Assembly (NCBI GenBank): GCA_964036195.1
Contig: OZ038450.1
Location: forward strand, 17,486,701 to 17,550,700
Direction: 5' to 3'
From: Sphaerolaimus hirsutus
Taxonomy: Eukaryota > Nematoda > Chromadorea > Monhysterida > Sphaerolaimidae
Length of the DNA stretch: 64,000 bases
Shown: in pieces, positions 46,280-59,156 of the stretch
Position numbering within the stretch: position 1 is the first letter of the stretch
Layout: every line of letters begins with the position of its first letter
The notes under the pieces: model-generated
Seen by the model: only the letters and a program-made list of their open reading frames with translations
What the model was told of the DNA's origin: nothing
The model's database searches: none
Made by a program: the position numbers and the translations under genes

Positions 46280-47564
46280 GGGACAATCGGTTGTTGAAAT
46301 ACACAAAGTTTCTAATAGTGGATAGGTGTCACAAAACTGTGGTCTACACATGACACACAGACTCTGGTACACTTAGATTTCAGATGAGATATCACTCATG
46401 ATTATCACACTGGAATTTTTATCATTTAACTCTCATTTACTTGCTTTTCTGAGTAACACACTAGAGGTTCTTATAACATGTCAGATGGAATGTGGCTGGG
46501 CAGGACAAAAGCTGTTAGATTTTGTTGAGCTGAAAAGCTGAAAACTAAAAAAAGCTGTTGAGGTTTCATAGTATGTTTATGTGGGTTGTGGGATGATTTT
46601 TCACATCTGGAAAATTATTTCTATTTATGGTATTTCTCCTGTTGGCAGGGAGGCTTCAAAATAATCCCAGTTTTTCTGATGTTTGCATTGCACTGGGGAA
46701 TTAATTGTTAAACACTACTTTTGCACCTTTTGCAATCAGTCTTGCAAAACTCAAATGCTCAAATTCATTTTGGTCTTGCTAATTTTCTGAAGTTTTTCTA
46801 ACAAAACAGTTAGCAAAAGTGTATGACTGGTTTTTTCATTACTAACGTGTCTGGGACCATCATGTTGGTCTTATTCTATTGTCATTACAATGGGAAATTG
46901 GAAGGTTGCCAATGGAAAGTTGTGCTGTTCTGTTGCTGGTTGACTGAGAGGTTTCTTATTCCATTTCCAATTGTAATTTTATCATTTTTTGCAGAGTCAT
47001 TTAATAGCAATTTAATTTAATTTAATTTGATAGCAATGATGTTGATGAAAGTGTTGAATACTATCAGCACATTGCCAACACTGGCGGCTTACACTAGCCA
47101 AAGTTTCATGATCACAACTTAAAGCAACGTTGAGCTAGAGCACCATTTGTACATCAGTACAAAATGACCGAAATTGTAACCCCCACAGTTCCGCAGTGGG
47201 TGGAGCTAGAGGGGTGAAATTTTGGGTGAAAACTCAAAACACCTGATATATTAACGTGTTAAAATTTTATAACCGTAGCTTACCCCTAGCGCAAATGGCG
47301 AGCACTGCCCGGGGACTTTTCAGCCCGACCATGTACAAGGCCGGCATGAAGTAAATATATGCGTACAACACTGGCTAGTGTTACTCCTTAGCAAGCATTG
47401 AATTGGGATGGGAACCAGTTGACATTTGCTGTCGTTGTCAACTAGTGTGTGTAGGGCCAATCGGACTTTAGATCTGTGTACTACTACTACACACAGAAGA
47501 TGAATGTAAATATCCCTGCGAATCTGGGACGCGCCGGCTAAGAGAGGGCGCAAGCATAGGGGAT
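46280..47564. other. No gene seen
   Basis: 47400-47460 holds a solo right end of the CACACTAGTTGAC family. The remainder has no splice-supported exon or transposon boundary that I recognise. Confidence 0.35.
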
Positions 47565-50500
47565 TTTTGGGGTAGCATTTTAGGGGGGGGGGTCCTCCAA
47601 AGTTTGCATCGTTATAACTCAGCAACTACTAGGCGAAATTTAACGAAAATTTAAGATAATGATGTTCCAGGTCGGGGCGGTATTGAAAATCGAATTCGAC
47701 TTTCTACGACCCCCCTGACCCGAGATAGGGTGGGTCTGAAAAAAGGCACATTTTTCGATTTTTTTCGCTGTCGCCTCGAACATGCGAACTTTGCAGCGCT
47801 ATAATTCTGCCATCTCATGACCGATTTTGATCGTTTAACTCTTAAACTGATGCAGAACACCTGCAGATTCCATTTTTGTGGTCGTATTCGTGATATCTAA
47901 ATTCCGTATGCCAATTTGACCCGGTTTTTCAAAACGAAAAATAATTTTTTTCTGAATATGCTATCATATACTTTAGATATATTCTGATCGAGAGAAACTC
48001 ATATAAAACAAAAATTAGTTCAATTATTCTTTCCAATCAAAATGGTCATATTGTAGTAATTCAATCAAATACTACAAAAAGTTATAGCGTGTCAAAGGTT
48101 TCCCTCTTATCCACATTTATAACCGCAAAGACAACAGAGCATGCAACTTCAAAACTCCATATCTCGACCATTTCTCAGCCGATTTTCACCAACGAATATT
48201 TAAAATGATCAGAATAACATGGGGATATCGTTTTTATTATCAGTTTATCTGTATGCACTTTCATTATGATAATTTCATTCAAGAGTTCCCATTGTTTTCT
48301 TGTACGGAAGAACTTATAAAATACACAGATAATTCACAGACAAAAATGATATCTCCATGTCATTTTGATCATTTTAAGTGTTCATTGGTGAAAATCGGCT
48401 GAGAAATGGTCGAGATATGGAGTTTTGAAGTTGCATGCGTTGTTCTTTACGTGGTTATTCATGTGGATGGGAGGAAAAGTTTGACACGCTATAACTTTTG
48501 ATTGGAAAGAGATATTGAACTCATTTTTGTTTTATATGAGTTCTCGTTGTCTATAGTAAACACCTTCCCAGTCAGACCCGGCCCCCCAATTTTTTTCACT
48601 TCGGAAGCCCTATCTCCGGCTGTGGGCGGGGTGGAAAGTTGATACTCGGGTGTTATATAGCCATCACCCCGCCTTACTCCTCGTGAATGGAGGGGGCCGC
48701 GCGCGCGGCGACTCACTTCAGAGTAGGTCGCCGTATATGTGACAAAATTTTGCGGCGTTTTCAGTGTCCCACACAGACCCGGCCCCCACTTGATTTTTAT
48801 ACTATGGGCTCCATACCTTTAGCTGTGGCTGGGCTAGAAAGATGAAATTTCCGAAAGCTCTTGGCCAAACCCACCCCCCTCTACTTTAACCAGCAGGGTG
48901 GTCACCGGCGACTCACTGCAGTGTAGGTAGCCGCATAAAAAGCTGACTTTTTTAACTCAACGTGTCCCACACGAGTCCGGCCGGACCGACCCCCATTTGC
49001 GTTTTAAAAAAGTTGCCAGAACACACCGGGGTGCAATTTCATTTGAAGATCATTCAATGTGGGCATGAAACAGTGATAAAAACGGAGGTAACAAAAAACA
49101 CTGATGTGAAAAGAACAAGAGATAAATGGGCGACATGCAAAGCTGAGTCATCCTGAGAACAACAAAAAAACTGCACACTACACATGGTAATGTTCGGACT
49201 AGGGTGTCGACTTTCCATTTTCAATTTTCCACAGCTCTAACATTTCCATAACTCATTTTTGTAAGATCATTTGTAGACACCCTAGTTGTGAAAAACGATA
49301 AAATTATGTACACGCTTTATCACAAAAGTGCACCATTATGTGGTTTTGATAAAAAATCAAACTTAAGATGCTACTTTTCACTCAAATCAATCTAATCCCG
49401 ATAGTGAAAATTTTGCAAAAATCCTAATTCCGACACTCCCAATTACATCAAAAAATTTTTAGCCAGGGCCGGAATTGAATGGGACAACCACCAACACCAT
49501 GAAGCGACAGACAAAAAAAATATTTTTTTGCAAATTATAAAATGCACTTTTTGCATTTTTTTATTCGACACTTGAAACGATGGTTTAGGATGTCATATAG
49601 AGGGAGGTACAAGGATCAAATTTGCGTAAACAACCTTACCTCAAAAATGCCTTTATCAGAAAATTTACTTGGGGTGAATTTTCCCATGATGATGTCATCA
49701 TGGGAACAAAAATCGTCAATATTTACAATTTTCAAAGTCACCCCAAGTAAATTTTCTAATAGAGGCATTTTTTAGGTAAGGTTGTTTACGCAAATTGGAT
49801 CCTTGAACCTCCCTCTATAAAACATCCTAAACCAGCGTTTCAAGTATCTAATAAAAAAATGCAAAAAGTTCATTTTAGAATTTGCAAAAATCTATTTTTT
49901 GTCTGCCGCTTCATGGTGTGGGTGGTTGTCCCACTCAATTGCGGCCCTGGCTAAATTTTTTTTGATGTTTTTGGTCTGCTGCTTGAGGTTAAGGGTGTGG
50001 TTGGTTGAGGCTGTTTGTGGTTGTGGGTCAGGCAGCGCTCAAAAAACATTCAATGGAATTGGAAGTGTGTCGGATTTGGGATTTTTTGAAATTGTTGTTT
50101 ATTGGGATTAGTGAAAAGTTGCTGGGATTGGGACAGGGGTCTCCTAGATTTTGACCCTCCAGGGGGTTGGATAAATAGCTGAGCGGCCTCTGGCTTTTTA
50201 AATTTTTATTATAAAAAATATTTGGATATGATCTGCACTTTCATTTTTTGGATACATGTTCCACATTGCACAGTTAATTTCACATTTATCCACCTTGATT
50301 CCATCACTTTAATGTTCAAAAAACACACGTGTTTTCTAAACGCAAACGGGGGCCGGTCGGGCCGGACTCGTGTGGGACACTGAGTTTAAAAAAGTCAGCT
50401 TTATATGCGGCTACCTAGGTACACTGCGGTGAGTCACCGGTGACCACCCTGCCTGTTAAAGTGGAGGGGGGGGGGGTCTGGCCAAGATCTCCCCGAAATT

Positions 50501-51066
50501 TCATCTTTCTAGCCCCCCCCCCCCCACAACTAGAGGTACTGCGCCCATATAAAAAAAATCAAGTGGGGGCCGGGTCTGTGTGGGACACTGAAAACGCCGC
50601 AAAATATTGTCACATATACGGCGACCCACTCTGAAGTGAATCGCCGCGGCCCCCTCCATTCATGAGAAGTAAAGCGGGGTCATGGTTATATAACACTTGA
50701 GTATCAACTTTCCACCACGCCCACAGCCGGAGATAGGGCTCCCGTAGTGAAAAAAAATTTGGGGGCCGGGTCTGACTGGGAAGCATTTATATGATAGCAT
50801 GTTCAACAAAAAAATTTGCTCAAAATTTGGCATGCAGAAATTGGGTCAAATCGATATGACCGCGATTGTACATCACCAAAATGACCTCAAAAATGGAATC
50901 TCCAACGATTTTTTTTCATTTTAGAAGTTAAACGATCACAATCGGTCATGAGATGGCAGAATTATAGCGCTGCAAAGTTCGCATGTTCGGGGCGACAGCG
51001 AAAAGAATCGAAAAATGTGCTTTTTTTCAGACCCACCCTATCTCGGGTCAGGGGGGTCGTATCGTA
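47565..51066. repeat. Long degenerate palindrome P3, right arm interrupted by FB2
   Basis: 47690-47985 (CGACCCCCCTGACCCGAGAT, TCATGACCGATTTTGATCG, ATTTGACCCGGTTTTT) is mirrored at 50790-51066. 47990-48555 is an inner palindrome centred near 48300 (CCATATCTCGACCATTTCTCAGC quoted in part; GCATGCAACTTC). The right arm is split at 48558 by 48559-50787. Confidence 0.75.
48559..50787. mobile_element. Modular palindrome FB2 (TA-flanked)
   Basis: Tips AACACCTTCCCAGTCAGACC and GGTCTGACTGGGAAGCATT with TA on both sides (48557-48558, 50788-50789). The mirror arm of P3 near 47951-47985 shows the unoccupied site. Left-arm modules begin at 48559, 48764 (GTGTCCCACACAGACC) and 48962 (GTGTCCCACACGAGTCC). The right arm mirrors all three. 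The interior has an additional palindrome (49440-49950) and a CAGGGGTCTCC fragment (50132-50200). No coding frame. Confidence 0.85.
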
Positions 51067-52927
51067 TAACGGCACTCTTCTATTAGAAGAAATACGGTAG
51101 AATGAAAACCTACCATAACCCATCTGAATAATGAACCAAAAATCATACAGTTTTTTTCATCATAATATTTCGTTTTTACAATGGAATAATAAATTGCGAA
51201 ATTTATCACAAGATTTTATTCATTAAATTATGGTAGATTTCCATACCAGGTGTGCTGTCCGCCAAGTAAACCATTTAAAAAATTTCACTCATAACTCAAT
51301 TGTTGTTGGCTGTGTATAAACAATCAATCAACTGAGGCGTCTAATGCTAGAAGTCGACAAGTCCACAAAATGCGATTTTGAGTAAATCGCATTTTAAGTT
51401 TCAGACCCAATTCCAGGCCCGTGGTGCGTGTCCAATTTGGCTCTCTCATGCTTTCCATTAAGTTCCATATGTTGATTATAAAGTGTCAAATTCTCAGCCC
51501 CTAATCTCAACGTAGATGTGAAAAATGGGGTGTCCATAAAATTCCATTTGGTCAGAGCAAAACTGTTTCGGGGAGGGAAGTGGACTTGTTGACTTCTTGC
51601 ACGCGAGAACGTTTTTGTTCCCGGCGACGAGGACACTGTCTTATGGGAAAATTATGGACTTGTCACCTATTAGAAATCGGTTTCCACGGTGGACTTATCA
51701 CATTTCTTGCGTTTTTTCCCATAGAAAAAGGATGCGGGGGAAGGACTTGTCGACTTTTAGCCCAAAACTAAGTGGACTTGTCGACTTCCTGCCCAATTTT
51801 TTTGCATTTTTCCCCAAAATATGTCAAATTTGGCACTATACTATGCCATATGGGTATGTGAGGTCACAAAATTCATAGAAAATGATGAAAAATGTGAAAA
51901 ATGCGTCCCAGATGACGTTTCCGGGCCTAACACGAAATTTTCATATTTTGGACTTGTCGACTTTTAGAATTGGACGCCTCAACTGTTGGCCGAGTGAGTA
52001 ACAACTAACTCCCCCTTTAATAACTCCCCCCTCTGTGATAGGTGGAATACATGAGAAGTAAAAGAGCAAAAGCTAAGTAAAATAATTAAATAATACATAA
52101 TTTCACTTCGCTTTTGCCGTTTTACTTCTCACTTCTCCACTTGCGGAACTGGCTTAGTGTACTGCATTCAATCATGGGTAAGTTCTCCAGAAAAAAACGC
52201 TTTCTGTGTTTTCAGTTTTTCAAAAATGAATACCTGTGTTTTGAGGGGTTTTTTCACAAAAAAAACTCAAGTAGGTAACTCTGTTTTTATTTCTGTGTTT
52301 TTGGTGAAAACTCCGGATTTTTTCATAAAATGCAAGTTTTTACCCAAGTACAGTGTTTCAATACAAAAACAGTGGTTTTCTCACCAAGAATTTGTTTATG
52401 CATGTTCAGGGCCCTGAAAAGTGTGCTGCAAAATGTAAACAGTCATGTAAAATGTCAAATTAAATTTGTTTTACTGGGAATAAGACATTTTTGATGACAT
52501 TTTATACTCGGCAGACATGATACTATACAATGAGTTGCATGATGTTATATCATGCACGCTGTATCCAACCCGTAGAACTCTGTTTTGGTGACTCGTGCTT
52601 ACGCATATACGGAATGAAACTATTCAATTGTGCCCGCACAATTCAAACCCCCGTCAAAGTGTAGTTGTATTTTTTGGCATGATGCCATCCAAGCGTCGTC
52701 TGGATCTGAATAAATACAAAGCGGGAACGTTTTCTGAATTCAAAATTTTGAACGTAACAAGTTTTCGTCAAAATGAATCGATAGCGTGTAACTTTTCTAA
52801 ATATGAATTAGATTAAACGTAGGTAAACGTATAATCAAACATTTGCAGCACCTATCGGCACAAAAATTAGAGTAAACGAGTGCGTAAAGAACAGCACATT
52901 TTTATTTTCCTTCTTACTATCTTTATA
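51067..52927. other. No gene seen; minor hairpin at 52035-52155
   Basis: 51075-51097 is a solo CCGTATTTCTTC-type end. 52035-52155 folds back (GAAGTAAAAGAGCAAAAGC against GCTTTTGCCGTTTTACTTC) and ends CCACTTGCGGAACTGGC, like the tips at 54726-55534. 51360-52010 contains repeated GGACTTGTCGACTT words. Confidence 0.4.
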
Positions 52928-54403
52928 AACACCTTCCCGATCAAGTCCGGCCCCCCATTTTTTATTTTACTTCTGACGTCCTATCTCCTGTTCTAGGACG
53001 CGCCAGAAGCTGAAACTTGGTGTAGATATTGGCGCAACCCCCCTCTACTTCGCATGAATTGAAGGGGTCGCGGCGACCCCCTACAGGGTGGGTCGCTGAG
53101 TGCAAAAAAAATTTGCAGCTTTTTTAGTGTACCACACAGGTCCGGCCCCCACTGATTTCTTTCACTGCGGGTGCCGTACCTCCACCTGTGGGAGGGGTAT
53201 AAATCTGAAATTTTGGGGATGTGTCACCAACACCCCTCCCCTACTTTACACTGGCCAGGCGGTCTTTGGCAACTCACCACAGTGTGGGGTGCAAAGTTTA
53301 AAATTTATTAAAATGTTACTGTCCCACACAAGTACAGCATCCAATTGAATTTCATAAAATGGACACTTTTGTGTTGTTTTAACACTAATGTGGTTGACAA
53401 TGTGAAATAAGCATGAAATATCCTCTAAAAATATCTTATCCGACCTAAAACTGCCCACCACATGAACCCCTCCCCCCAAGTGGGTGACAAAAAAATCACT
53501 TTTTACAACTTTTTCATCAGACACTTGAACTGCTGGTTTACAATGATTTATAGAGGAGGGTTAAAGGTTTCAAATTGTGTAAAAAACCTTACCTCAAAAA
53601 TGCCTTCATAAGAAAATTTGCTGGGGGTAAATTTAAAATTGTGAATTTTGACTCCTTTTGTTCCTGCAATGATGTCATTTTTACAATTTGAAATTCACCC
53701 CCAGCAAATTTTCTTATGAAGGCATTTTTGAGGTAAGATTTTTTACACAACTTGAGACCTTTAACCCTCCCCTATAAATTATTGTAAACCAGCCATTCAA
53801 GTGTCTAATAAAAAAGTTGTAAAAAGTGATTTTTTTGTCACCCACTTGGGGGAAGGGGTTCATGTGGTGGCCAGTTTTAGGTCGGATAAGATATTTTTTA
53901 GAGGATATTTCATGATTTTTACACATTGTCAACCACATTAGTGTTAAAACAACACAAAAGTGTCCATTTTTTGAAATTCAATTGGATGCTGGACTTGTGT
54001 GGGACAGTAACATTTTAATAAATTTTAAACTTTGCACCCCACACTGTGGTGAGTTGCCAAAAACAGCCTGGCCAGTGTATAGTAGGGGAGGGGTGTTGGC
54101 GACACATCCCCAAAAATTTTAGATCTATACCCCTCCCACAGCTGGAGATACGGGACCCGCAGTGTAAGAAATCAACTGTGGGCCGGACCTGTGCGGGACA
54201 GTGAAAACGCTGCAAATTTTTTTCAGGTGTATGGCGACCCCTTCTATAGTGAGTCGCCGCTGCCCCATCTATTCATGCGGGGTAGTGGGGGGTTGCGCCT
54301 ATATACCACCCAAGTTTTAGTTTTCCACCCCTCCCGCAACCGGAGATATGGCCTGCGAAGTGAAAAAAAAAATAGGCGGCCGGACTTGATCGGGAAGGTG
54401 TTT
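52928..54403. mobile_element. Modular palindrome FB3 (TA-flanked, complete)
   Basis: Tips AACACCTTCCCGATCAAGTC and GACTTGATCGGGAAGGTGTT are exact complements, with TA on both sides (52926-52927, 54404-54405). Left modules begin at 52928, 53127 (GTGTACCACACAGGTCC) and ~53319 (CTGTCCCACACAAGTAC), mirrored on the right. The centre (53560-53760) is a further close palindrome (CTTCATAAGAAAATTTGCTG). 1476 bp, no coding frame. Confidence 0.9.
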
Positions 54404-54725
54404 ATTTTCTTTTTTACTAAATTCCTTTCTTGTTCGCTCTACAAGAACAAAATAAAACTTTCCAATTTTGTAGAATGATATGTCTGTCGACTATACATAT
54501 TGACATATTCACGACCCACTGTGCACCGTTTTTCTACCGTATTTAAGATGTATCGCACTTCGCTGTTCAGTAAGATGTTGAATTTCATTGACGCTCAGCG
54601 AAGCGAAACATAAGTGGACCAAACCTGTGTAATATCATGTCTGCCGACTATACTTTACTGATTTCACTTGATTAACTTGGCTTTTGACCGATTAGAGTTG
54701 TAAATAGTACATTATGAGTGACCTG

Positions 54726-55534
54726 GGGCCAGTTCCGCAAGTAGACAAGTTAAGAGTTAAAGGTTAAGAGTTGAGTTAAAGGTTAAAAGTTGAGACAAAA
54801 GTTGAGTTAAAAGTTAAGAGTTGAGTTAAAGGTTAAAAGTTGAGTCAAAAGTTGAGTTAAAAGTTAAGAGTTGAGTTAAAGGTTAAAATTTGAGTCAAAA
54901 GTTGAGTTAAAAGTTAAGAGTTGAGTTAAAGGTTAAAAGTTGAGTCAAAAGTTGAGTTAAAAGTTAAGAGTTGAGTTAAAGGTTAAAAGTTGAGTCAAAA
55001 GTTGAGTTAAATGTTAAGAGTTGAGTTAAAGGTTAAAATGTGAGTTAAAAGTTGATTTAAAAGACAAATGGGTCATTCGTGCAGAGCGCGATACGCTGAT
55101 CTTCAATCATATTTTGTCATCGCACGGCCAGTTTGAAACAATGTTCCGCGATTTTTTTTTTTAGCGATAATTTTTTTGGATACGTTATTTTCAAATGTCG
55201 TGCATACATCATTAGCTGCATGCCAGCGAACAGCCGTATCAATACCAATTTCACATTTTTATTTTTTTACCATCATTTTCCACTTGTCTTTTAACTCTCA
55301 ACTCAACTCTTAACTCAACTTTTAACTCAACTCTTAACTCTTAACTCAACTTTTAACCTTTAACTCCACTCTTAACATTTCACTCAACTTTTAACTCAAC
55401 TCTTAAATTTTAACTTTTCTCTTAAACTTTAACTTTTCTCTTAAACTTTAACTTTACTCTTAACTCGCCATTTGTCATTTTACTCAACTCTTAACTTTTA
55501 ACTCTTAACTTGTCCACTTGCGGAACCGGCACCA
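54726..55534. mobile_element. Foldback element with 50-bp tandem repeats in the left arm
   Basis: Tips CAGTTCCGCAAGTAGACAAG and the mirrored CTTGTCCACTTGCGGAACCG. The left arm (~54770-55060) is about six copies of an exact 50-bp unit containing AAAAGTTGAGTTAAAAGTTA. The right arm (55285-55510) is a less regular complement (TTAACTCAACTC). A ~200-bp spacer lies between. TSD not certain. Confidence 0.8.
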
Positions 55535-55558
55535 GGTGATGCTTTGGGGTTAGCCCTC

Positions 55559-55740
55559 AATAGTGATGGAAAAGCACCAGGAAAAATGGCGCCATGGCGC
55601 CATTCAAAAATTGGCGCCGGGCGCCAAAGGGAGCCAATGGCGCCATGCCGCCATCTGAAAATATGGCGCTGGGCGCCAAAGGGCGTCAGAAACAATGGCG
55701 CCAGGCGCCAAAATGGTGCCAACAAGAAAAATCATTATTT
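55559..55740 (+). mobile_element. hAT-like fragment with GGCGCC arms
   Basis: Begins TAGTGATGGAAAAGCACCAG, followed by ATGGCGCCATGGCGCCATT-type arrays, and fades near ATCATTATTTCAGCC. Opposite orientation to 645-779. Confidence 0.6.
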
Positions 55741-55751
55741 CAGCCTGTATA

Positions 55752-56187
55752 CCGTATATCCTCGAATAAGACCCCAGGTGAGTTTTTGATGGGGGACTTA
55801 TTCAAGGGGGAGGAGTTATTCAAGGGAGGGAGTTATTTTTTCCTCAGAAACTTCATATCATATGAATGCATTCTGTCAACTCATGTAATCTATGTATTTA
55901 ACAGTTCAAATACAACAAAAAGGTGTTTGTAAGGTCAACAAAAGGTCAACAAAAATACACTGCGTACATGTCATGTATCTGCTGTCGCTGCCATACGTTA
56001 ACATTCTTTTGTATTTTCATCGAACATTTCTGTAAATTTTTTAGCATATTATTCACCCAGAGGGGGGACTTATTCAAGAGGGGGAGTTATTCAATGGAGG
56101 GAGTTATTTTTTCGTCAGTGTTTAAGAGGGGGGAGTTATTGAAGGGGGAGGAGTTATTCGAGGGGGGTCTTATTCGAGGATATACGG
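55752..56187. mobile_element. CCGTATATCCTC-family MITE
   Basis: Tips CCGTATATCCTCGAATAAGA and TCTTATTCGAGGATATACGG with TA flanks. Arms are GGGGGACTTATTCAAGGGGG-type arrays instead of the GAAATACCCCCC of 59157. A partial copy lies at ~57650-57772. Confidence 0.75.
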
Positions 56188-58541
56188 TATCAGCCTTGCA
56201 GCTCCCGTTTTCGGTGTGTGAACAATTGTGTGAATTTTGTAGCGTGTGAAATTTTTGGATGGTTATACAGCCGAAAAAAATACACACAAAAAACGTGTTA
56301 ATTTGAAGCACTGTGTTAATTGCATTCCTATAATTATATTGCTTGTGTAAATGCATCTGTTATGTATCACGTTACATAGCAGTCAGTACAAATGGGCCAA
56401 AGGAAGGGTGGCCCACATTGAAAATGCAAACTCAAATTGCATTTTCATTTAAATGCATTTCATACATTCATTTATTTATGTAGACATTATTGACCTTAGA
56501 ATGGGATTTTTTAAATTGTTTTTTGAGTTTCATTTCTAGTTCTATGTATAGATGTAGTTATACAGCTCTTTACATATGCAACAAAATTGTCTTTGCACTC
56601 AGAATTTTTATTCTCGCTCCACTGACTGCACAGTTTACAGTGGAATCTATCATATCCTATCCAAATAAAACCAATTCGTTTTTAACTCTCATTACATTAC
56701 ATTGCTATAACAATCTAACACACTCTTACATTGCTATTTGACCCACACTGTAATGTGATGGGCACTATAGTTTTCAGCGTGAAGAGGTCACCTAAATATT
56801 GACCTTCTGCTGTGTGTGAATCTATACAATTTCACACATTGCAGCACACTGTTACATAGTGTGTTAAAAGCTGTTCCACTGTAAAACAGCATAATATGGT
56901 AGTGTGTGACATTTTTTTGTGTGATTTTTATTATGTTGACTTTATGTATTATGTGTGAACGTGTGAATGTAAAAAGTGTGTGAACTCTGCTGCAACCCTG
57001 CTGTATATCAACTCGGAAGCATTTCCAGAAGAGAAACGTGCTACACCATTTTTTTCTGATGGTGACTCAAGCCACAAAACTCATCTTATCATGAATATTA
57101 TATTCAAGCGGTTTGCTCTCGGTTTGCCGCGTAGCAAATCGCGGAGCGTACTTATGTCGCGTGCTCATGCGTCACAGTGTTATTTTGTCGCAGCGGCTAT
57201 TAGTCTTTGAGGATTTTTGGCTTGGGGAATCATTGGATACATGTGATTTGCAATTTTTTGTCTCACATACAATTTATGAGTATTCATAGATTTATTGAGT
57301 AAAAATTTTACTCAAAGATAGTATTTATGTAAGTATATGTAACATATGTGTAAAAAATATATGTCAATTGTCATGGTACTGATATTTTAATCAAAAATTT
57401 CCAGAACTGCGTGTAATTTCGGGGCATATGAAATGGAGACGTGATGAATTCTGACAATCTGACTGTAAGTCATATTGGGACTGCAACGAAATGGCACGCG
57501 GTGGATCAGCCCGCGTCATACTACCCAGCTGCAAACTAAATCCACACCATTCAGGAGCAGTGAAATCAATTTTAGTGACCTCTTCAGCAATATAATATAT
57601 ATTTACATATTAAATACATAAAACGTTTTTTGTAAAGGTGATATGTTGTGAAATCTTTTCTACCCATCAAAGTGGGGGGTATTCGAGGGGGGGTCATTTT
57701 TTCCTCACACTGAGAAGAGGGGGACTTATTCGAGAGGGGGGACTTATTCGAGGATATACGATACTTAGACAGTCAGATGTTGAAAAATTCAACCATAACA
57801 GAGATGCATAAGTGTTTATAGACATGCTGTATTTTTATTAGTAATTCCTCCCCTTGAATAGTTCCCCCTCAAAAAGGTCTCACAAAACAATAATTCCTAA
57901 GGGGAATTATTTAAGCAAATACAGTATATAAGTAAATATGTATTTAGACCACACCGTACCTTCCCAATGCAACTACCATGTTTTCCTGCATTTGAATGTC
58001 CAAGGAACACGAGCTTTGAATTGGGATGGAACCAGTTGACATTGGGTGTTGTTGACAACTAGCATCTGAAAAAATCATTACTCAAACATCACTACTCAAA
58101 CAGCATCATAATCAGCCAATGCACAACAGAATGGGACAACACAAAATCTGGTGGACCCCCCCACCCTAAAATCCCTTCCCTGATTTTTCCTATGGCTCCA
58201 GAGGCTGTTGTTGTTGGCTATTTGCACAATTTTGTTGCCACCACAAAATGATGTACCTATGTGAAATATAAGTTTTGAATCATTTTTCTGCATCTTCAGG
58301 TATTTTCAGCCAGAATTTGAAATTTGAAAACACATTGAATTTCTGAATATTTCTAGGAAAAAAATCTACCATCCTCGGGTTATTCCCCTCAAAATTTGCA
58401 CTCTGGAAAATAAACCTGTGGGTATTTTGAGGGAATAAGATACTTTTTAGAAATAAGAAATAAGATAGGAAATATGTCTCTTTTAAGTGGTGGGACAAAA
58501 ATGTGAAAACGTTTTTTTTCAGTGCTTGTCATCATTAGATA
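56188..58541. other. No firm gene; GTGTGAA-rich and solo repeat ends
   Basis: 56205-56250 and 56950-56990 contain direct GTGTGTGAA-type words. 56980-57210 is open for 76 codons (NSEAFPEEKRATPFFSDGDS) without clear splice sites. 58020-58065 is a solo CACACTAGTTGAC-family end. Nothing else was recognised. Confidence 0.35.
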
Positions 58542-58989
58542 CCGTATTTCTTCTAATAGAAGAGCACCGTTCTATTTTTTTTGTCAACTTTTTTACTCGC
58601 CGTTCTATCAGAGGTGCCGTTCTATTGGAGCTGCCGTTCTATTTTTTTCACCAATATTTTTCAGACATTTTTCATTTGAACATAGTGTTTTTAATAAAAA
58701 ATTAATAACATTTTACAATGAGAGCATCCATTCAAACAAAACCAGATGTGAAAATAACCCTAAATCATAGTTATGAACACCTTGGATGTTCTCACGACCC
58801 ATTTTTCTAATATTTGTGTGTTCTGGCACTCTTCCAACGTAATTTCTACCTGCTGTTCTATTGGAGGTGTCGTTCTATTGGAAGCTGTCATTCTATTAAT
58901 TTCGTGAGTGCAAAAAAGTGCCAAAACCTGCCGTTCTATTGGAGGTGCCATTCTATTGGAGGTATGCCATTCTATTAGAAGAAATACGG
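58542..58989. mobile_element. CCGTATTTCTTC-family MITE with TTCTATTGGAGGTGCCG arms
   Basis: Tips CCGTATTTCTTCTAATAGAA and TTCTATTAGAAGAAATACGG with TA flanks (58540-58541, 58990-58991). Arms repeat GCCGTTCTATTGGAGGTGCC. It shares outer tips with 59157 but has an unrelated arm motif. Confidence 0.75.
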
Positions 58990-59156
58990 TATAAGCTCGT
59001 TTTGTAAAACGAAATTTGATTTCATTTAGAGCAACATTCACTTTTGTTTGAGTGTTGTGATCGGATGACATCATCGGCACTTGGCACTTTTTTTCTGTGG
59101 TGCGATCCTTCCCAGTGGGCGCTCGACGCTTTTTTCACGGCATGTTTCCATCACTA

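Noticed and set aside
54770-55060. Regular 50-bp repeats resembling a CRISPR array
   Set aside because: There are no spacers; the units abut directly and form one arm of a foldback element in an animal genome.
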